Below, piece by piece: positions 8,733-17,443 of a DNA stretch of 34,928 nucleotides. The stretch comes from Magnetococcales bacterium HA3dbin3. Lineage in GTDB: Bacteria; Pseudomonadota; Magnetococcia; Magnetococcales; DC0425bin3. Position numbers and translations under genes: made by a program. The DNA is taken from assembly GCA_002753495.1 (NCBI GenBank), contig PEAJ01000008.1, forward strand, positions 1-34,928, read 5' to 3'. The notes beneath the pieces are model-generated. The model saw nothing but the letters and a program-made list of their open reading frames with translations, had not been told where the DNA came from and did no database searches. How positions within the stretch are numbered: position 1 is the first letter of the stretch; each line of letters opens with the position of its first letter.

Positions 8733-8856
8733 TTCCGATTCCGGATCGAGATGGCGACGAGGCTTGCAACGCGTGAGCGACGAGACGAATACGTTTTGGT
8801 GCGGCGGGGAGCGGACAGGGCGACCAACGAAGTTGCCGTTTGGTATGGAATTGGAA
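8733..8856 (-). repeat. Dispersed inverted-repeat element, copy B (reverse orientation)
   Basis: About 124 bp, opposite in orientation to copies A and E. The left end (TTCCGATTCCGGATCGAGAT) matches the right end of copy A, and the right end (GTATGGAATTGGAA) matches its left end. The interior segment CCAACGAAGTTGCCGT is identical to copy A read in reverse. It lies 76 bases upstream of the first hybrid kinase and seems to contribute the -35 of that gene's promoter candidate. Confidence 0.85.
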
Positions 8857-8860
8857 TAAT
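8833..8860 (+). promoter_or_regulatory. Promoter candidate at the edge of repeat copy B, facing the first kinase
   Basis: TTGCCG (8833-8838), inside the terminal inverted repeat, and AATAAT (8855-8860), straddling the repeat boundary, are 16 bases apart. A transcript would begin near 8867, about 65 bases before the kinase start. Both boxes match the sigma-70 consensus at four to five of six positions. This is a visual call. Confidence 0.35.
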
Positions 8861-8932
8861 GTGCGCAGTGTCTCGGATTGATCTTAAAGCCCGGCCGCTG
8901 GGCGGTTTCCCGCCGGTCCGCCCCTGGGAGAT

Positions 8933-11791
8933 ATGGGTAATTTCGATCGTGTGACAGCGGACTTTGTTTCTGCATGGGTGGCAGGGGCGCTTCTTGTTGC
9001 CTGGTTCTGGCGGGAAGGGGCAGGGGGGCGGTTGGGTGCCCGCGTCGCCCTGGCTGGAGTTGCCCTCCTCGTTGCTGCTGGCGTTGCCGGTTCCGGATGG
9101 TATCCCGCGGCCGGTGGTTCGTCCCTGCGCGAGGGTGTCCAGCTTTTGGGACGGCTCTGCGGGTTGCCGCTCGTAATCCTCGGCCTGTGGCTTCGGGGAC
9201 ATGGCCAGCGCGAGGGCTTGGGTTCGGTCGGCAAAAGCCCGGGGACACGGGTGCGGGAGGCGGCGGATCGGGCCTGGCGGGATGGCATGCATGCCCGGTC
9301 GGAGTGGGAACGGCTCCTGTTTGCCCTCGATCAGCATGCGATTGTCACCTTCACGGACAGCCGCGGACGCATCACCTACGTCAACCGCAAGTTCGAGGAG
9401 GTCAGCCGGTTCACGGCCGCCGAGCTGATGGGGGAGGATCATCGTCTGGTGCGTTCCCACGTCCACGCAGATGATTTTTTCTCCAACATGTGGCAGACCA
9501 TATCCTCCGGCCGTGTCTGGCAGGGGGAGATGTGCAACCGGCGCAAGGACGGCACTCTTTTCTGGCAGGAGACGACCATCGTCCCCTTCCTGAACGATCG
9601 CGGCGAACCCTACCAGTACATCGCCATCCGCACCGATATCACGCGCGGCAAGGAGCTGGAGGAGGCCCTGCGCCAGCAACAGGCCCGCCTGGAAGAGGAG
9701 GTTCACAACCGGACGCGGGATCTGCAAGAGGCGCGCGATCAGGCGGTACAGGCCAATCGGGCCAAGAGTTTCTTCCTCGCTGACATGAGCCATGAGATTC
9801 GTGGCCCGCTCAACGTTGTTCTCGGTCTGCTAGAGCTGCTGCGCAAGGCGCGACTGGATGCGCAGTATCGCGAATATGTGCAGCTTTGCCACAGCTCCGG
9901 ACGGGCCATCCTCTCCCTCCTCAACGACACCCTGGATTTTTCCAAGATCGAGGCCGGGCACCTGACCCTGGATCAGGTGCCGTTCGACCTGCGTGCCCTG
10001 GTGGATGAAGCGGCGCTGATGATGGCTCCGCTCGCGCACGCCAAGGGGGTCGAACTGACGGCCTTCGTGCCGCGCGGCCTGCATACCGCGGTGCGCGGGG
10101 ATCCGAATCGTCTTCGTCAGATTTTTGTCAATCTCCTCGGCAACGCGGTCAAGTTCACGCCACAAGGGGGAACGGTGGAGTTGCACGCCCGTATCCAGGC
10201 GATGGGGTCGGGTGGTGAGGCATACCACTTCGAGGTTTGGGATACCGGCATTGGCGTTCCCGAGGCGCAGCGGGAGAGGATCTTCAACAAGTTTGCCCAG
10301 GTGGAGCGCCCCTCTGGCCAGGAGCGCATCGAGGGAACCGGTTTGGGCCTGACCATCAGCAAGAGACTGGTCGGATTGATGGGGGGGGGAGATTGGCGTT
10401 GCGTCCAATCCAACGGCCCTTCTGGCAGCGTGTTTCATTTCTCCGTCGTGTTGGAGAAAATGGTCGCGGCGACTGAAGGGAGGAAGGACGAACGCCTGCC
10501 CCCGCTGCGTATCCTGATCGTCGGCAGTCAGGGGCTGCAACGGGTGTTGTTCGAGGATTTCTTTGCTGCCCTGGGGGTGCGTCACACCTATGTCGAGGAT
10601 CCAGACGCCGCGCGCCTGGCCCTGCGGGAGGCGCATGAATCCCGGGATCCCTATCGCCTGCTCATGATCAACCAAAAGGCCGGGGATGGACAACGATCGG
10701 AGATGATCGACCTCCACGACACGTTGCCGCCGGGGTTGGGAATCATCCTCCTGACCAATCTGCTTGATCACGGCCTGGATCAGGCCGCCCACGTACCCGG
10801 GGAGGTGCTCTGCCTGCAAAAGCCGATCAGTGCCACGCGATTGCGACAGGCCATGGATCGCTTGTTGGGAAGGGGTGCCCCGGAGATGCAGCGTGAGGAA
10901 ACGAGGCAGGGTCCCGGCAGGGAGGCGTCGGATGCGCGCACGCGGATTCTCTATCGGGACCGAATCCTGATTGTCGATGACCATGTCGCCAACCTGAAAG
11001 TGGCCAGCGGCATGCTCCAGGGTCTGGGGTGTGATCCCGCCCTGATAGAGGGGTGCTCCGATGCCAGTACCGCCCTGGAGAGGTTATCGCGTCACGACTA
11101 CGGTTTGGTCCTCATGGATTGTCGGATGCCGGGTATGGATGGCTTGACGGCGACGCGGCTCATTCGCGAGCGGGAGGCACGGGAAAATCGTCCGCACCTT
11201 CCCATCGTGGCGTTCACCGCCGATATCATGGAAGGAAAACGCCAGCAGTGCCTGGAGGTTGGCATGGACGAGATTCTGGTAAAGCCGGTCACGTTGCGCA
11301 CCATGGGCAACGTGCTGCGCAAGTTCTTGCACCCTCTTTCCCAGCCGTTGGTTCATGCCTCACGGCTGCTTGAGGTCGGGGACCCTTGGACGAAGGCGGT
11401 TCCGTCGTTGGAAGAGGCCCGTCCCGAGACCAGAACCATGCCGGATATCCCGGAGGCGATGGGGAGTTTCGGGTTGCCGGAGGAGACCTTCCAGGAGGTG
11501 GCGGAGCTGATCGTCCAGCAGATTCCCGACCTTTTGGCCAGCATGGAACGCGACATCGACAGCGAGTTTCAAGAGGAGGCACGCGCCAAGGCGCACGTTC
11601 TGCGCGGCAGCATGGCCAATGCCATTTTCCCGGCGCTCAAGGAGCCAGCCCAGGCTCTGCACCGGGAAATCAGGAGCGGTGAGTGGCGGCGTGCGCGCAT
11701 AGCCCTGGAACGCCTTGGGCAGGAGTTCGCCCCCATCCTGCAGGCCCTGAAAGGGTATCTCGCCCGCCACGCATCACGACCGGAAGGGTGA
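8933..11791 (+). CDS. Hybrid sensor histidine kinase: PAS, HisKA, ATPase, pseudo-receiver, receiver, HPt
   Basis: This is a 952-residue membrane sensor. Two or three hydrophobic segments occupy about residues 11-87, followed by a PAS domain (about 128-238, with the PAC-like YQYIAIRTDIT) and a coiled coil. The kinase core has an H box with His287 (DMSHEIRGPLN), an N box (Asn404), G1 DTGIG and G2 GTGLGL. A first receiver-like domain (525-645) is degenerate: Asn580 replaces the phospho-Asp and the acidic pair is missing. The second (676-800) is intact, with Asp682/Asp683, Asp729 and Lys784. The C-terminal HPt has His888 in AKAHVLRGSMAN. The layout recalls BarA/ArcB-type phosphorelays. The signal and output are unknown; no DNA-binding regulator is nearby. 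The second kinase gene starts nine bases after the stop. The Shine-Dalgarno site is only GGGAG two bases from the ATG. Confidence 0.93.
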   Translation: MGNFDRVTADFVSAWVAGALLVAWFWREGAGGRLGARVALAGVALLVAAGVAGSGWYPAAGGSSLREGVQLLGRLCGLPLVILGLWLRGHGQREGLGSVGKSPGTRVREAADRAWRDGMHARSEWERLLFALDQHAIVTFTDSRGRITYVNRKFEEVSRFTAAELMGEDHRLVRSHVHADDFFSNMWQTISSGRVWQGEMCNRRKDGTLFWQETTIVPFLNDRGEPYQYIAIRTDITRGKELEEALRQQQARLEEEVHNRTRDLQEARDQAVQANRAKSFFLADMSHEIRGPLNVVLGLLELLRKARLDAQYREYVQLCHSSGRAILSLLNDTLDFSKIEAGHLTLDQVPFDLRALVDEAALMMAPLAHAKGVELTAFVPRGLHTAVRGDPNRLRQIFVNLLGNAVKFTPQGGTVELHARIQAMGSGGEAYHFEVWDTGIGVPEAQRERIFNKFAQVERPSGQERIEGTGLGLTISKRLVGLMGGGDWRCVQSNGPSGSVFHFSVVLEKMVAATEGRKDERLPPLRILIVGSQGLQRVLFEDFFAALGVRHTYVEDPDAARLALREAHESRDPYRLLMINQKAGDGQRSEMIDLHDTLPPGLGIILLTNLLDHGLDQAAHVPGEVLCLQKPISATRLRQAMDRLLGRGAPEMQREETRQGPGREASDARTRILYRDRILIVDDHVANLKVASGMLQGLGCDPALIEGCSDASTALERLSRHDYGLVLMDCRMPGMDGLTATRLIREREARENRPHLPIVAFTADIMEGKRQQCLEVGMDEILVKPVTLRTMGNVLRKFLHPLSQPLVHASRLLEVGDPWTKAVPSLEEARPETRTMPDIPEAMGSFGLPEETFQEVAELIVQQIPDLLASMERDIDSEFQEEARAKAHVLRGSMANAIFPALKEPAQALHREIRSGEWRRARIALERLGQEFAPILQALKGYLARHASRPEG

Positions 11792-11799
11792 GCCAGACG

Positions 11800-13716
11800 A
11801 TGGACACCATCGGCAATGGCTGGGTGAGTCGCCTGCGTTCCGTTCCCTCGTTGCAGGTCCACTTTTGGTTGCTGGTCGGCATGGTGCTGGTCATGCTCTT
11901 GCTGTTCGGTGCGTTCGCCTACTGGCTTGACGCGCAGGAAAGGCAGGGGGAGGAGCTGGTTGTCGATTATCACTTGGCTATGGTCAAACGCCTGGCCCAA
12001 CTTGATGTCGCCCTGGTCGGTTTGGGGTCACGCCTGAGCAGTAAGCCGGGGGAGGATGGCAACGCGGACGAGATCATCGCGCCCATGGAGCGGGACCTGC
12101 GCCGCATCGAGCGGGAGATCACGGAGATGCGTCGCATCGAGGGGTATTACGGCAATGTTCCGGCGAATCGTTCCGCCCTGCATGATATCGAAACCCGCTT
12201 TCGATCTCTTGATACCGAGGTGCATAGGTGTATCGAGGAGCTGAAGACGACGCATAGGGTCGATGCCGCCAGGGCCAAGGCACTTTCCCGCGAGGTTGAC
12301 AGCCTGCACATTGGAGTCATGCGTCTGCAGGCAGGTCATGGATTTTCCGTCGAAACGATCCACAAATATTTTGACCAGGAGTGGAAGACGGGGTGGCACT
12401 ACCTGCTGCTGTTTTCCACTTTTTTGTTGGCGACCGGATTTTTAGTCATCCGTTGGATCTTTGGGCAGATTCATGAATTGGTTCACCGTTGCGGGCGTGC
12501 CGAGCTTGCCAGCCGGGAGGCCCGCCAACGTGCCGAATCAGCCAACGCGGCAAAAAGTCAGTTCCTGGCCAATGTCAGCCATGAAATCCGCACGCCGCTC
12601 AACGCCATCCTGGGTATCCACGATCTGTTCATCGATATCAACCTGCCGCCGGAACAGAGACGCTATCTGGAGGTTGGTCGTCGATCGGCCGAGAATCTGC
12701 TCCACCTTGTCAATGATCTGCTCGACATTTCCAAGGTTGAATCCGGTCATCTTGAATTGGAGAACGTTCCTTTTCGTTTGGTTGAAATTGTCGAACACGT
12801 TGGCGAAGCCTTGCGTCCGAGGGCCCAGGTCAAGGGGGTCCGGCTTGCTTTTGACGTGGAGACGGGGGTGCCGAATACCCTCATGGGCGATCCCTTTCGG
12901 TTGCAGCAGGTGCTTTTCAATCTGGTCGGCAATGCCGTGAAGTTTACCGACCGCGGTTCCATCGACCTGAATGTCCGGTTGCTGGGGATGTCCGAACAGG
13001 GGTTCGCCCTTGAATTTGCGGTTCGTGATACCGGAATTGGTATTGCGCCGGAGCAGGTGGCGGGAATTTTTCAGATGTTTACGCAGGTCGATGCCAGCAC
13101 GACGCGACGTTTTGGCGGCACCGGTCTGGGGTTGGCGATTTCTCGGCATCTTGTGGAGAAGATGGGGGGAAGCATCCACGTCGAGAGCGCGATAGGGAGG
13201 GGGAGCCGCTTCTGGTTCGGGGTCACCCTGCGCGCGGCGGAGGTTGCGCCCATCTCCGAGGTTGTGTTGCCCCCCGTGCCATCGGAAGATCGTGGGCCTG
13301 TCAGGGCGATGCCGGATCGCGGCAGCGAGGCTTTGCCCTGGCGTCTCCTGGTAGTGGACGACTCGGAGGACAATCGCCTGCTCGTGCAGGCCTTCCTGAA
13401 GGATCATCCCTACCGGGTGGACACCGCCGAAGAGGGGGAGAGTGCCCTGGAGAAATTGCGGTTTAATCGTTACGACCTTGTTATCATGGATTTGCAGATG
13501 CCCATCCTCGACGGTTTGGAGGCAACGCGCCGCCAGCGTCAGCGGGAGCGAGAGCAGGGGGTGCCACGCGTGCGTATCCTTGCCCTGACGGCGCACGCCT
13601 TGGAAGAGGATGAACGTCGTGCCCTCGAGGCGGGTTGTGACCGGTTCCTGACCAAGCCGATTCGGCGGGCGCGCTTGCTCTCGGTTCTTGGGGAGATGCT
13701 TGCGCCCACATCGTGA
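11800..13716 (+). CDS. Hybrid sensor histidine kinase with helical periplasmic sensor and receiver
   Basis: The protein has 638 residues. TM1 (about 22-42) and TM2 (about 200-221) flank a periplasmic region of roughly 155 residues that is charged and helical, like four-helix-bundle sensors. The kinase core has His261 in NVSHEIRTPLNAIL, the N box Asn378, DTGIG (410-414) and GGTGLGL (439-445). A complete receiver follows with Asp520/Asp521, phospho-acceptor Asp564 (IMDLQMPILDG) and a C-terminal Lys in LTKPI. There is no HPt, unlike the kinase just upstream. The ATG at 11800 lies eight bases after the upstream stop. GTG at 11788 is an alternative start overlapping that stop. The tight spacing suggests co-transcription. 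Confidence 0.92.
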   Translation: MDTIGNGWVSRLRSVPSLQVHFWLLVGMVLVMLLLFGAFAYWLDAQERQGEELVVDYHLAMVKRLAQLDVALVGLGSRLSSKPGEDGNADEIIAPMERDLRRIEREITEMRRIEGYYGNVPANRSALHDIETRFRSLDTEVHRCIEELKTTHRVDAARAKALSREVDSLHIGVMRLQAGHGFSVETIHKYFDQEWKTGWHYLLLFSTFLLATGFLVIRWIFGQIHELVHRCGRAELASREARQRAESANAAKSQFLANVSHEIRTPLNAILGIHDLFIDINLPPEQRRYLEVGRRSAENLLHLVNDLLDISKVESGHLELENVPFRLVEIVEHVGEALRPRAQVKGVRLAFDVETGVPNTLMGDPFRLQQVLFNLVGNAVKFTDRGSIDLNVRLLGMSEQGFALEFAVRDTGIGIAPEQVAGIFQMFTQVDASTTRRFGGTGLGLAISRHLVEKMGGSIHVESAIGRGSRFWFGVTLRAAEVAPISEVVLPPVPSEDRGPVRAMPDRGSEALPWRLLVVDDSEDNRLLVQAFLKDHPYRVDTAEEGESALEKLRFNRYDLVIMDLQMPILDGLEATRRQRQREREQGVPRVRILALTAHALEEDERRALEAGCDRFLTKPIRRARLLSVLGEMLAPTS

Positions 13717-13739
13717 GCGGACGGGAGCGAGCGTCCGCT
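13716..13739 (+). terminator. Hairpin at the end of the second kinase gene, possible terminator
   Basis: A perfect 8-bp stem (AGCGGACG, CGTCCGCT) with an 8-base loop begins at the last base of the stop codon. Only a weak T-rich stretch (GTGTTGGTTGCTCTTT) follows, so termination is possible but not strongly indicated. Confidence 0.35.
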
Positions 13740-13838
13740 GTGTTGGTTGCTCTTTGCGCGTTCCTCGCTGCGGTCGGCATGCACGGTCTCCTCCGTGCGC
13801 GTGTTGCCACCTCGTGGCCATCTTGATCCGGAATTGGG
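13738..13838 (+). repeat. Dispersed inverted-repeat element, truncated copy C
   Basis: About 100 bp match the interior and right end of copy A (TGTTGGTTGC, TTCCTCGCTGC, then CATCTTGATCCGGAATTGGG). The left terminal repeat is missing and its place is taken by an unrelated short hairpin. Divergence from copy A is considerable, so this is a decayed remnant. The bases from 13839 to the flhA start show nothing else clear. Confidence 0.6.
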
Positions 13839-13952
13839 CTGAAGAGGGGGGATGCGATCCGACCGGTGCCGGTTGTCGGGTGCAGGAGAGGCGCCGGGGA
13901 TGGTACGGGAATTGCTGCCCGGGTCGGGGTTGGTGTCGGTAACCGGTCGGGT

Positions 13953-16067
13953 ATGGGAGAGAAGCCCTTGGCAGCCACCGCGTTTTCGTTTCCTCGAGTG
14001 CCATTCGGACGGTTGAAGGGTTCGAGCGATATTTTCATGGCCGTCGGCATCATCCTGGTGCTGGCGATCATGATCCTCCCCTTGCCGGCGACGGCCCTGG
14101 ATCTGTTTTTGTCCGTCAACATCTCTCTCTCCATCGTCATTCTTCTGACGACTCTCTATGTCCACAAGCCGCTTGAGTTTTCGTCATTTCCGAGCGTGCT
14201 GCTGATCACGACCCTGTTCCGGCTGTCGCTCAACATCTCGACGACGCGGCGCATTCTCCTGCATGGCGGGGAGGGGGAGTCGGCGGCGGGCGAGGTGATT
14301 CGCGCCTTTGGCCAGTTTGTGGTCGGGGGCAATCCGGTGGTGGGGATCATCGTTTTCTCCATCCTGGTCATCATCAACTTTGTCGTCATCACCAAGGGCG
14401 CCGGGCGCATCGCCGAGGTGGCGGCCCGCTTCACCTTGGATAAGATGCCCGGCAAACAGATGGCCATCGACGCCGACCTCAACTCCGGCCTGATTACCGA
14501 AGCGGAGGCTAAGCGGCGGCGGCGGGAGATCGAGGAAGAGTCCGAGTTTTTCGGGGCCATGGATGGTGCCTCGAAGTTCGTGCGCGGCGAGGCGGTGGCG
14601 GGTGTCTTGATCACCATCATCAACATCGTCGGCGGGTTTATCATCGGTGTTGCCCAGCAGGGGCTGACGGCGGCCGACTCGGCCAACATCTACACCATCC
14701 TGACTGTCGGCGATGGTCTGGTTGCCCAAATTCCGGCACTGGTCATCTCCACCGCGGCCGGTTTTCTGGTGACCCGCGCCTCGTCCGATCACCACATGGC
14801 CGAGCATGTTGGCGGGCAGGTGACGGCGCAACCGCGCGTGATTCTCATCAGCGCGGCGGTGCTCGGGCTCTTTGCCATTTTGCCCGGCATGCCGACCCTG
14901 GCCTTCTCCACGCTTGCGCTGTTGTTGGGTGGGTGGGCTTATCTGCTCTTTCGGCGTCGGGAGGTGGCCGAACGGAAACGGGTCGTCGAAGAGGCCGAAC
15001 AGGCGCAGGTGGTTGCCAAGACCGAGGAGCCGATCGAAAATTTCCTGGCATTGGATGTGCTCCGGCTCGATGTCGGCTATGGGCTGATCGCCCTGGTCGA
15101 CGAAAGCCAACAGGGGGATCTCCTGGAGAAGATTCGCGCCATCCGGCGTCAGTTCGCGGGTGACATGGGCTTTGTTGTGCCGCCGATCCACATCAAGGAC
15201 AACCTCCAGTTCCGTCCGGGCGAGTATGCCTTCCTGGTTAAGGGGGTCGAGGTTGGTCGCGGCGAGCTGCGGACCGGGCAGTTCCTGGCGATGGAGGGCG
15301 GGGCGATTTCCGGCAAGATCGACGGGATTCCAACAACCGAACCGGCTTTCGGATTGCCGGCGTTGTGGATCATGGGCCACGACCGCGAACGCGCGGAGAT
15401 GCTCGGTTACACCGTGGTCGATCCGTCGACGGTGCTGGCCACGCATGTCACCGAACTTGTCCACACCTATGCGCACGAAATGATCAGCCGGCAGGAGGTG
15501 CAAAATCTCCTCGATCTGGTCGCGAAAAATCAACCGAAGTTGGTCGAGGAACTGGTTCCCAACGTCATCAACCTGGGCGGGATCCAGAAGGTGCTGCAGG
15601 GACTGCTGCGGGAGCGCGTTTCGATTCGCGACATGCCGACCATTCTCGAAACCATCTCGGATTATGCCAAGATCATCAAGCACCCGGCCCAGCTTGTTGA
15701 GTTGGTCCGGCAATCTCTTTCCCGGTCGATCGTCAAGAAGTACCTCGACGATGGCGGGAGATTGCAGGTGATGATGCTGGGCGCCGATGCGGAAAATTTG
15801 ATCGCCGAGGCGATCGTTGATGGCGAATATGGCTCTTATCTGGCACTCTCACCGCGCGCTGCCAACCAATTCTGCGCGCGGGTGCGTGACATGGTGGAGC
15901 GGATTGCTTCCCAGGTGGTGCAGCCGGTCCTGGTGTGTGGTACCCGGGTACGGCCATTTGTCAAGCAGGCGACCGAGGGGGTGATACCGCATCTGGTGGT
16001 GATGTCGCACAACGAAGTCCCAGCCAACGTGTCAGTCCAATCACAGGGAACGGTGACGCTCTCTTGA
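13953..16067 (+). CDS. flhA: Flagellar export apparatus protein FlhA
   Basis: FlhA is the export-gate component of the flagellar type III secretion system, with a membrane ring and a nonameric cytoplasmic docking ring for chaperone-substrate complexes. The 704-residue protein has about eight N-terminal membrane helices. It has the family signature LFRLSLNISTTRRILLHG and the FHIPEP-type cytoplasmic loop (GKQMAIDADLNSGLITEAEA with the conserved Asp). The large C-terminal domain is complete (LGYTVVDPSTVLATHVTEL, VQNLLDLV). The start ATG is chosen just before GEKPLAATAFSFPRV because the upstream frame is low-complexity; the ribosome-binding site is poor. It opens the motility block and is followed 31 bases later by flhF. 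Confidence 0.97.
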   Translation: MGEKPLAATAFSFPRVPFGRLKGSSDIFMAVGIILVLAIMILPLPATALDLFLSVNISLSIVILLTTLYVHKPLEFSSFPSVLLITTLFRLSLNISTTRRILLHGGEGESAAGEVIRAFGQFVVGGNPVVGIIVFSILVIINFVVITKGAGRIAEVAARFTLDKMPGKQMAIDADLNSGLITEAEAKRRRREIEEESEFFGAMDGASKFVRGEAVAGVLITIINIVGGFIIGVAQQGLTAADSANIYTILTVGDGLVAQIPALVISTAAGFLVTRASSDHHMAEHVGGQVTAQPRVILISAAVLGLFAILPGMPTLAFSTLALLLGGWAYLLFRRREVAERKRVVEEAEQAQVVAKTEEPIENFLALDVLRLDVGYGLIALVDESQQGDLLEKIRAIRRQFAGDMGFVVPPIHIKDNLQFRPGEYAFLVKGVEVGRGELRTGQFLAMEGGAISGKIDGIPTTEPAFGLPALWIMGHDRERAEMLGYTVVDPSTVLATHVTELVHTYAHEMISRQEVQNLLDLVAKNQPKLVEELVPNVINLGGIQKVLQGLLRERVSIRDMPTILETISDYAKIIKHPAQLVELVRQSLSRSIVKKYLDDGGRLQVMMLGADAENLIAEAIVDGEYGSYLALSPRAANQFCARVRDMVERIASQVVQPVLVCGTRVRPFVKQATEGVIPHLVVMSHNEVPANVSVQSQGTVTLS

Positions 16068-16098
16068 ACGCCATGAGCCACAATCCGGGTTTGCGCCG

Positions 16099-17331
16099 AT
16101 GAACGACAAAGTATCCACATTCCGGGCACGGGACATGCGGGAGGCCTTGCAACAGGTCAAGGACGCCCTGGGGGCTGATGCCGTTATCCTCTCCACGCGC
16201 AGTCTCCGGGAAAAGGGGGGCGCCTTCATCGAGGTGACCGCCTGCCCGAATCCCAATGCTGGTGGTCCGGTACCGCCCCCCGCGGACACCCCGCCGCCAC
16301 GGAGTCGTTTTTCAGCCGTCGCCGATACGGATACCCCGCCGCCACGGAGTCGTTTTTCAGCCGTGGCCGACGATGCCCCGCCCTCCCTGGCTGGTCGGAG
16401 CGCGGTTGATCGCTATCGGCGGCAGCGTGGCCAGGGGCAAACGGCCTCCGCGCCGGCGCCGGGGTCGGGATTGGCGGCTGATCTTTCCACCATTCGCAAC
16501 TCGTTGGCGGAGCTGGAGGCTAAGGTCAACACCCAGGCAGCCCTCGAACCGGACATGGCCAATCTGGACATGGAGGGGAAGAAACGCTACAGCTACCTGC
16601 TCATGCATGGGGTCGAGGAACCGATCGCGCGCAAGTTGGCGGTGGTTGACAAGGGGGAGAAGGAACGGGGTCTGGAGGGGGCCCTGAAACGGTTTCTCAA
16701 GTTTCGCGATCCGATGGAGTCACAATCCCGGGTGATTGCCCTGGTCGGCCCGACCGGCGTCGGTAAGACCACCACCCTGGCCAAGATCGCCGCCGAGCTG
16801 CTGCTCAATCGTCGTCGAACCGTGGGCATGATCACCCTCGATACCTTTCGTGTTGGCGCCGTGGCCCAGCTTGAAACCTACGCCAAGCTGTTGCAGGTGC
16901 GCCTGATGGTGGCGCGTACCCTGTCGGAGGTGAAGGCGGGGCTGCACTCCTTGAGCAATTGCGATTTCATCCTGGTGGATACCGTGGGATCAAGTCCTTA
17001 TAATCGGCGCCAGGTCAATTCGACCGGGAGTTTGCTGCCGGTGATGGGTGAGGATCGCGAGGTTTTGCTCTGCATGGCCGGAAACGTTCGTGAAACCGAG
17101 CAACAGGCCATTTTCCGGCGTTTCTCCGCCCTGTCGCCGACTGGTTTGATCTTTACCAAGCTGGATGAGACGGTAACCTATGGCGGCATCCTCAACGTGG
17201 CGTTGCGCGCCCGGCTTCCTCTGACCCTGTATACGGACGGTCAGCGTGTGCCGGAAAATCTGGGTTGGTTGTCGGCGCAGACCATGGCCGGATGGTTTGA
17301 TCAGCCCAAGGTTCCGGAGATGGATGCTTGA
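16099..17331 (+). CDS. flhF: Flagellar biosynthesis SRP-type GTPase FlhF
   Basis: FlhF is an SRP-family GTPase that places polar flagella, working against FlhG. In 410 residues: an N-terminal B region (KVSTFRARDMREALQQVK), a Pro-rich linker, an N domain and a G domain. G1 is GPTGVGKTT (217-225), the LDTFRVGAVAQLETYA segment is at 247-262, G4 is TKLD (353-356) and the closing motif is GQRVPENL (381-388). G3 reads DTVGSSPYN (294-302) instead of the usual DTAGR, an unusual change in a catalytic loop. The linker holds an exact 15-residue duplication (see the repeat at 16286). It overlaps or closely precedes flhG. Confidence 0.96.
   Translation: MNDKVSTFRARDMREALQQVKDALGADAVILSTRSLREKGGAFIEVTACPNPNAGGPVPPPADTPPPRSRFSAVADTDTPPPRSRFSAVADDAPPSLAGRSAVDRYRRQRGQGQTASAPAPGSGLAADLSTIRNSLAELEAKVNTQAALEPDMANLDMEGKKRYSYLLMHGVEEPIARKLAVVDKGEKERGLEGALKRFLKFRDPMESQSRVIALVGPTGVGKTTTLAKIAAELLLNRRRTVGMITLDTFRVGAVAQLETYAKLLQVRLMVARTLSEVKAGLHSLSNCDFILVDTVGSSPYNRRQVNSTGSLLPVMGEDREVLLCMAGNVRETEQQAIFRRFSALSPTGLIFTKLDETVTYGGILNVALRARLPLTLYTDGQRVPENLGWLSAQTMAGWFDQPKVPEMDA
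16286..16375 (+). repeat. 45-bp tandem duplication inside the flhF linker
   Basis: Two in-frame copies of 45 bp (16286-16330 and 16331-16375) encode the shared core TPPPRSRFSAVAD. They are nearly identical at the DNA level, which points to a recent duplication. It lies in the disordered linker between the FlhF B and NG domains. Confidence 0.85.
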
Positions 17332-17443
17332 TGTCAGGGAAGCGTTTTTCGGGGGAGGGATCCCTCACGGTGGTAGGTGGCAACTGTGCGGGGCCTGTGC
17401 CGAATGGGGTGGCTCCCTGAAACCAAAAAAGAGTTGCAAGACG

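Larger units (their letters stand above)
8153..8932. other. Mostly non-coding region between rnhA and the first hybrid kinase
   Basis: This stretch separates the divergent rnhA and the first hybrid kinase. It contains one weak small-gene candidate (8422-8646), a reverse-oriented copy of the dispersed repeat (8733-8856) and a promoter candidate (8833-8860). A TTGACG at 8649 has no good -10 partner. Long open frames on the minus strand across 8214-9793 are low-complexity and antisense to the kinase, and I do not regard them as genes. 8153-8421 shows nothing recognisable. Confidence 0.5.

Noticed and set aside
8225-9793. Long minus-strand open frames over the region before and in the first kinase
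   Set aside because: They are antisense to the PAS domain and cross repeat copy B. The composition is low-complexity, there is no ribosome-binding site, and this is a known artefact of GC-rich kinase genes.
14184-15713. 509-codon minus-strand open frame
   Set aside because: It is antisense to flhA, and the composition mirrors flhA codons. No domain is visible.
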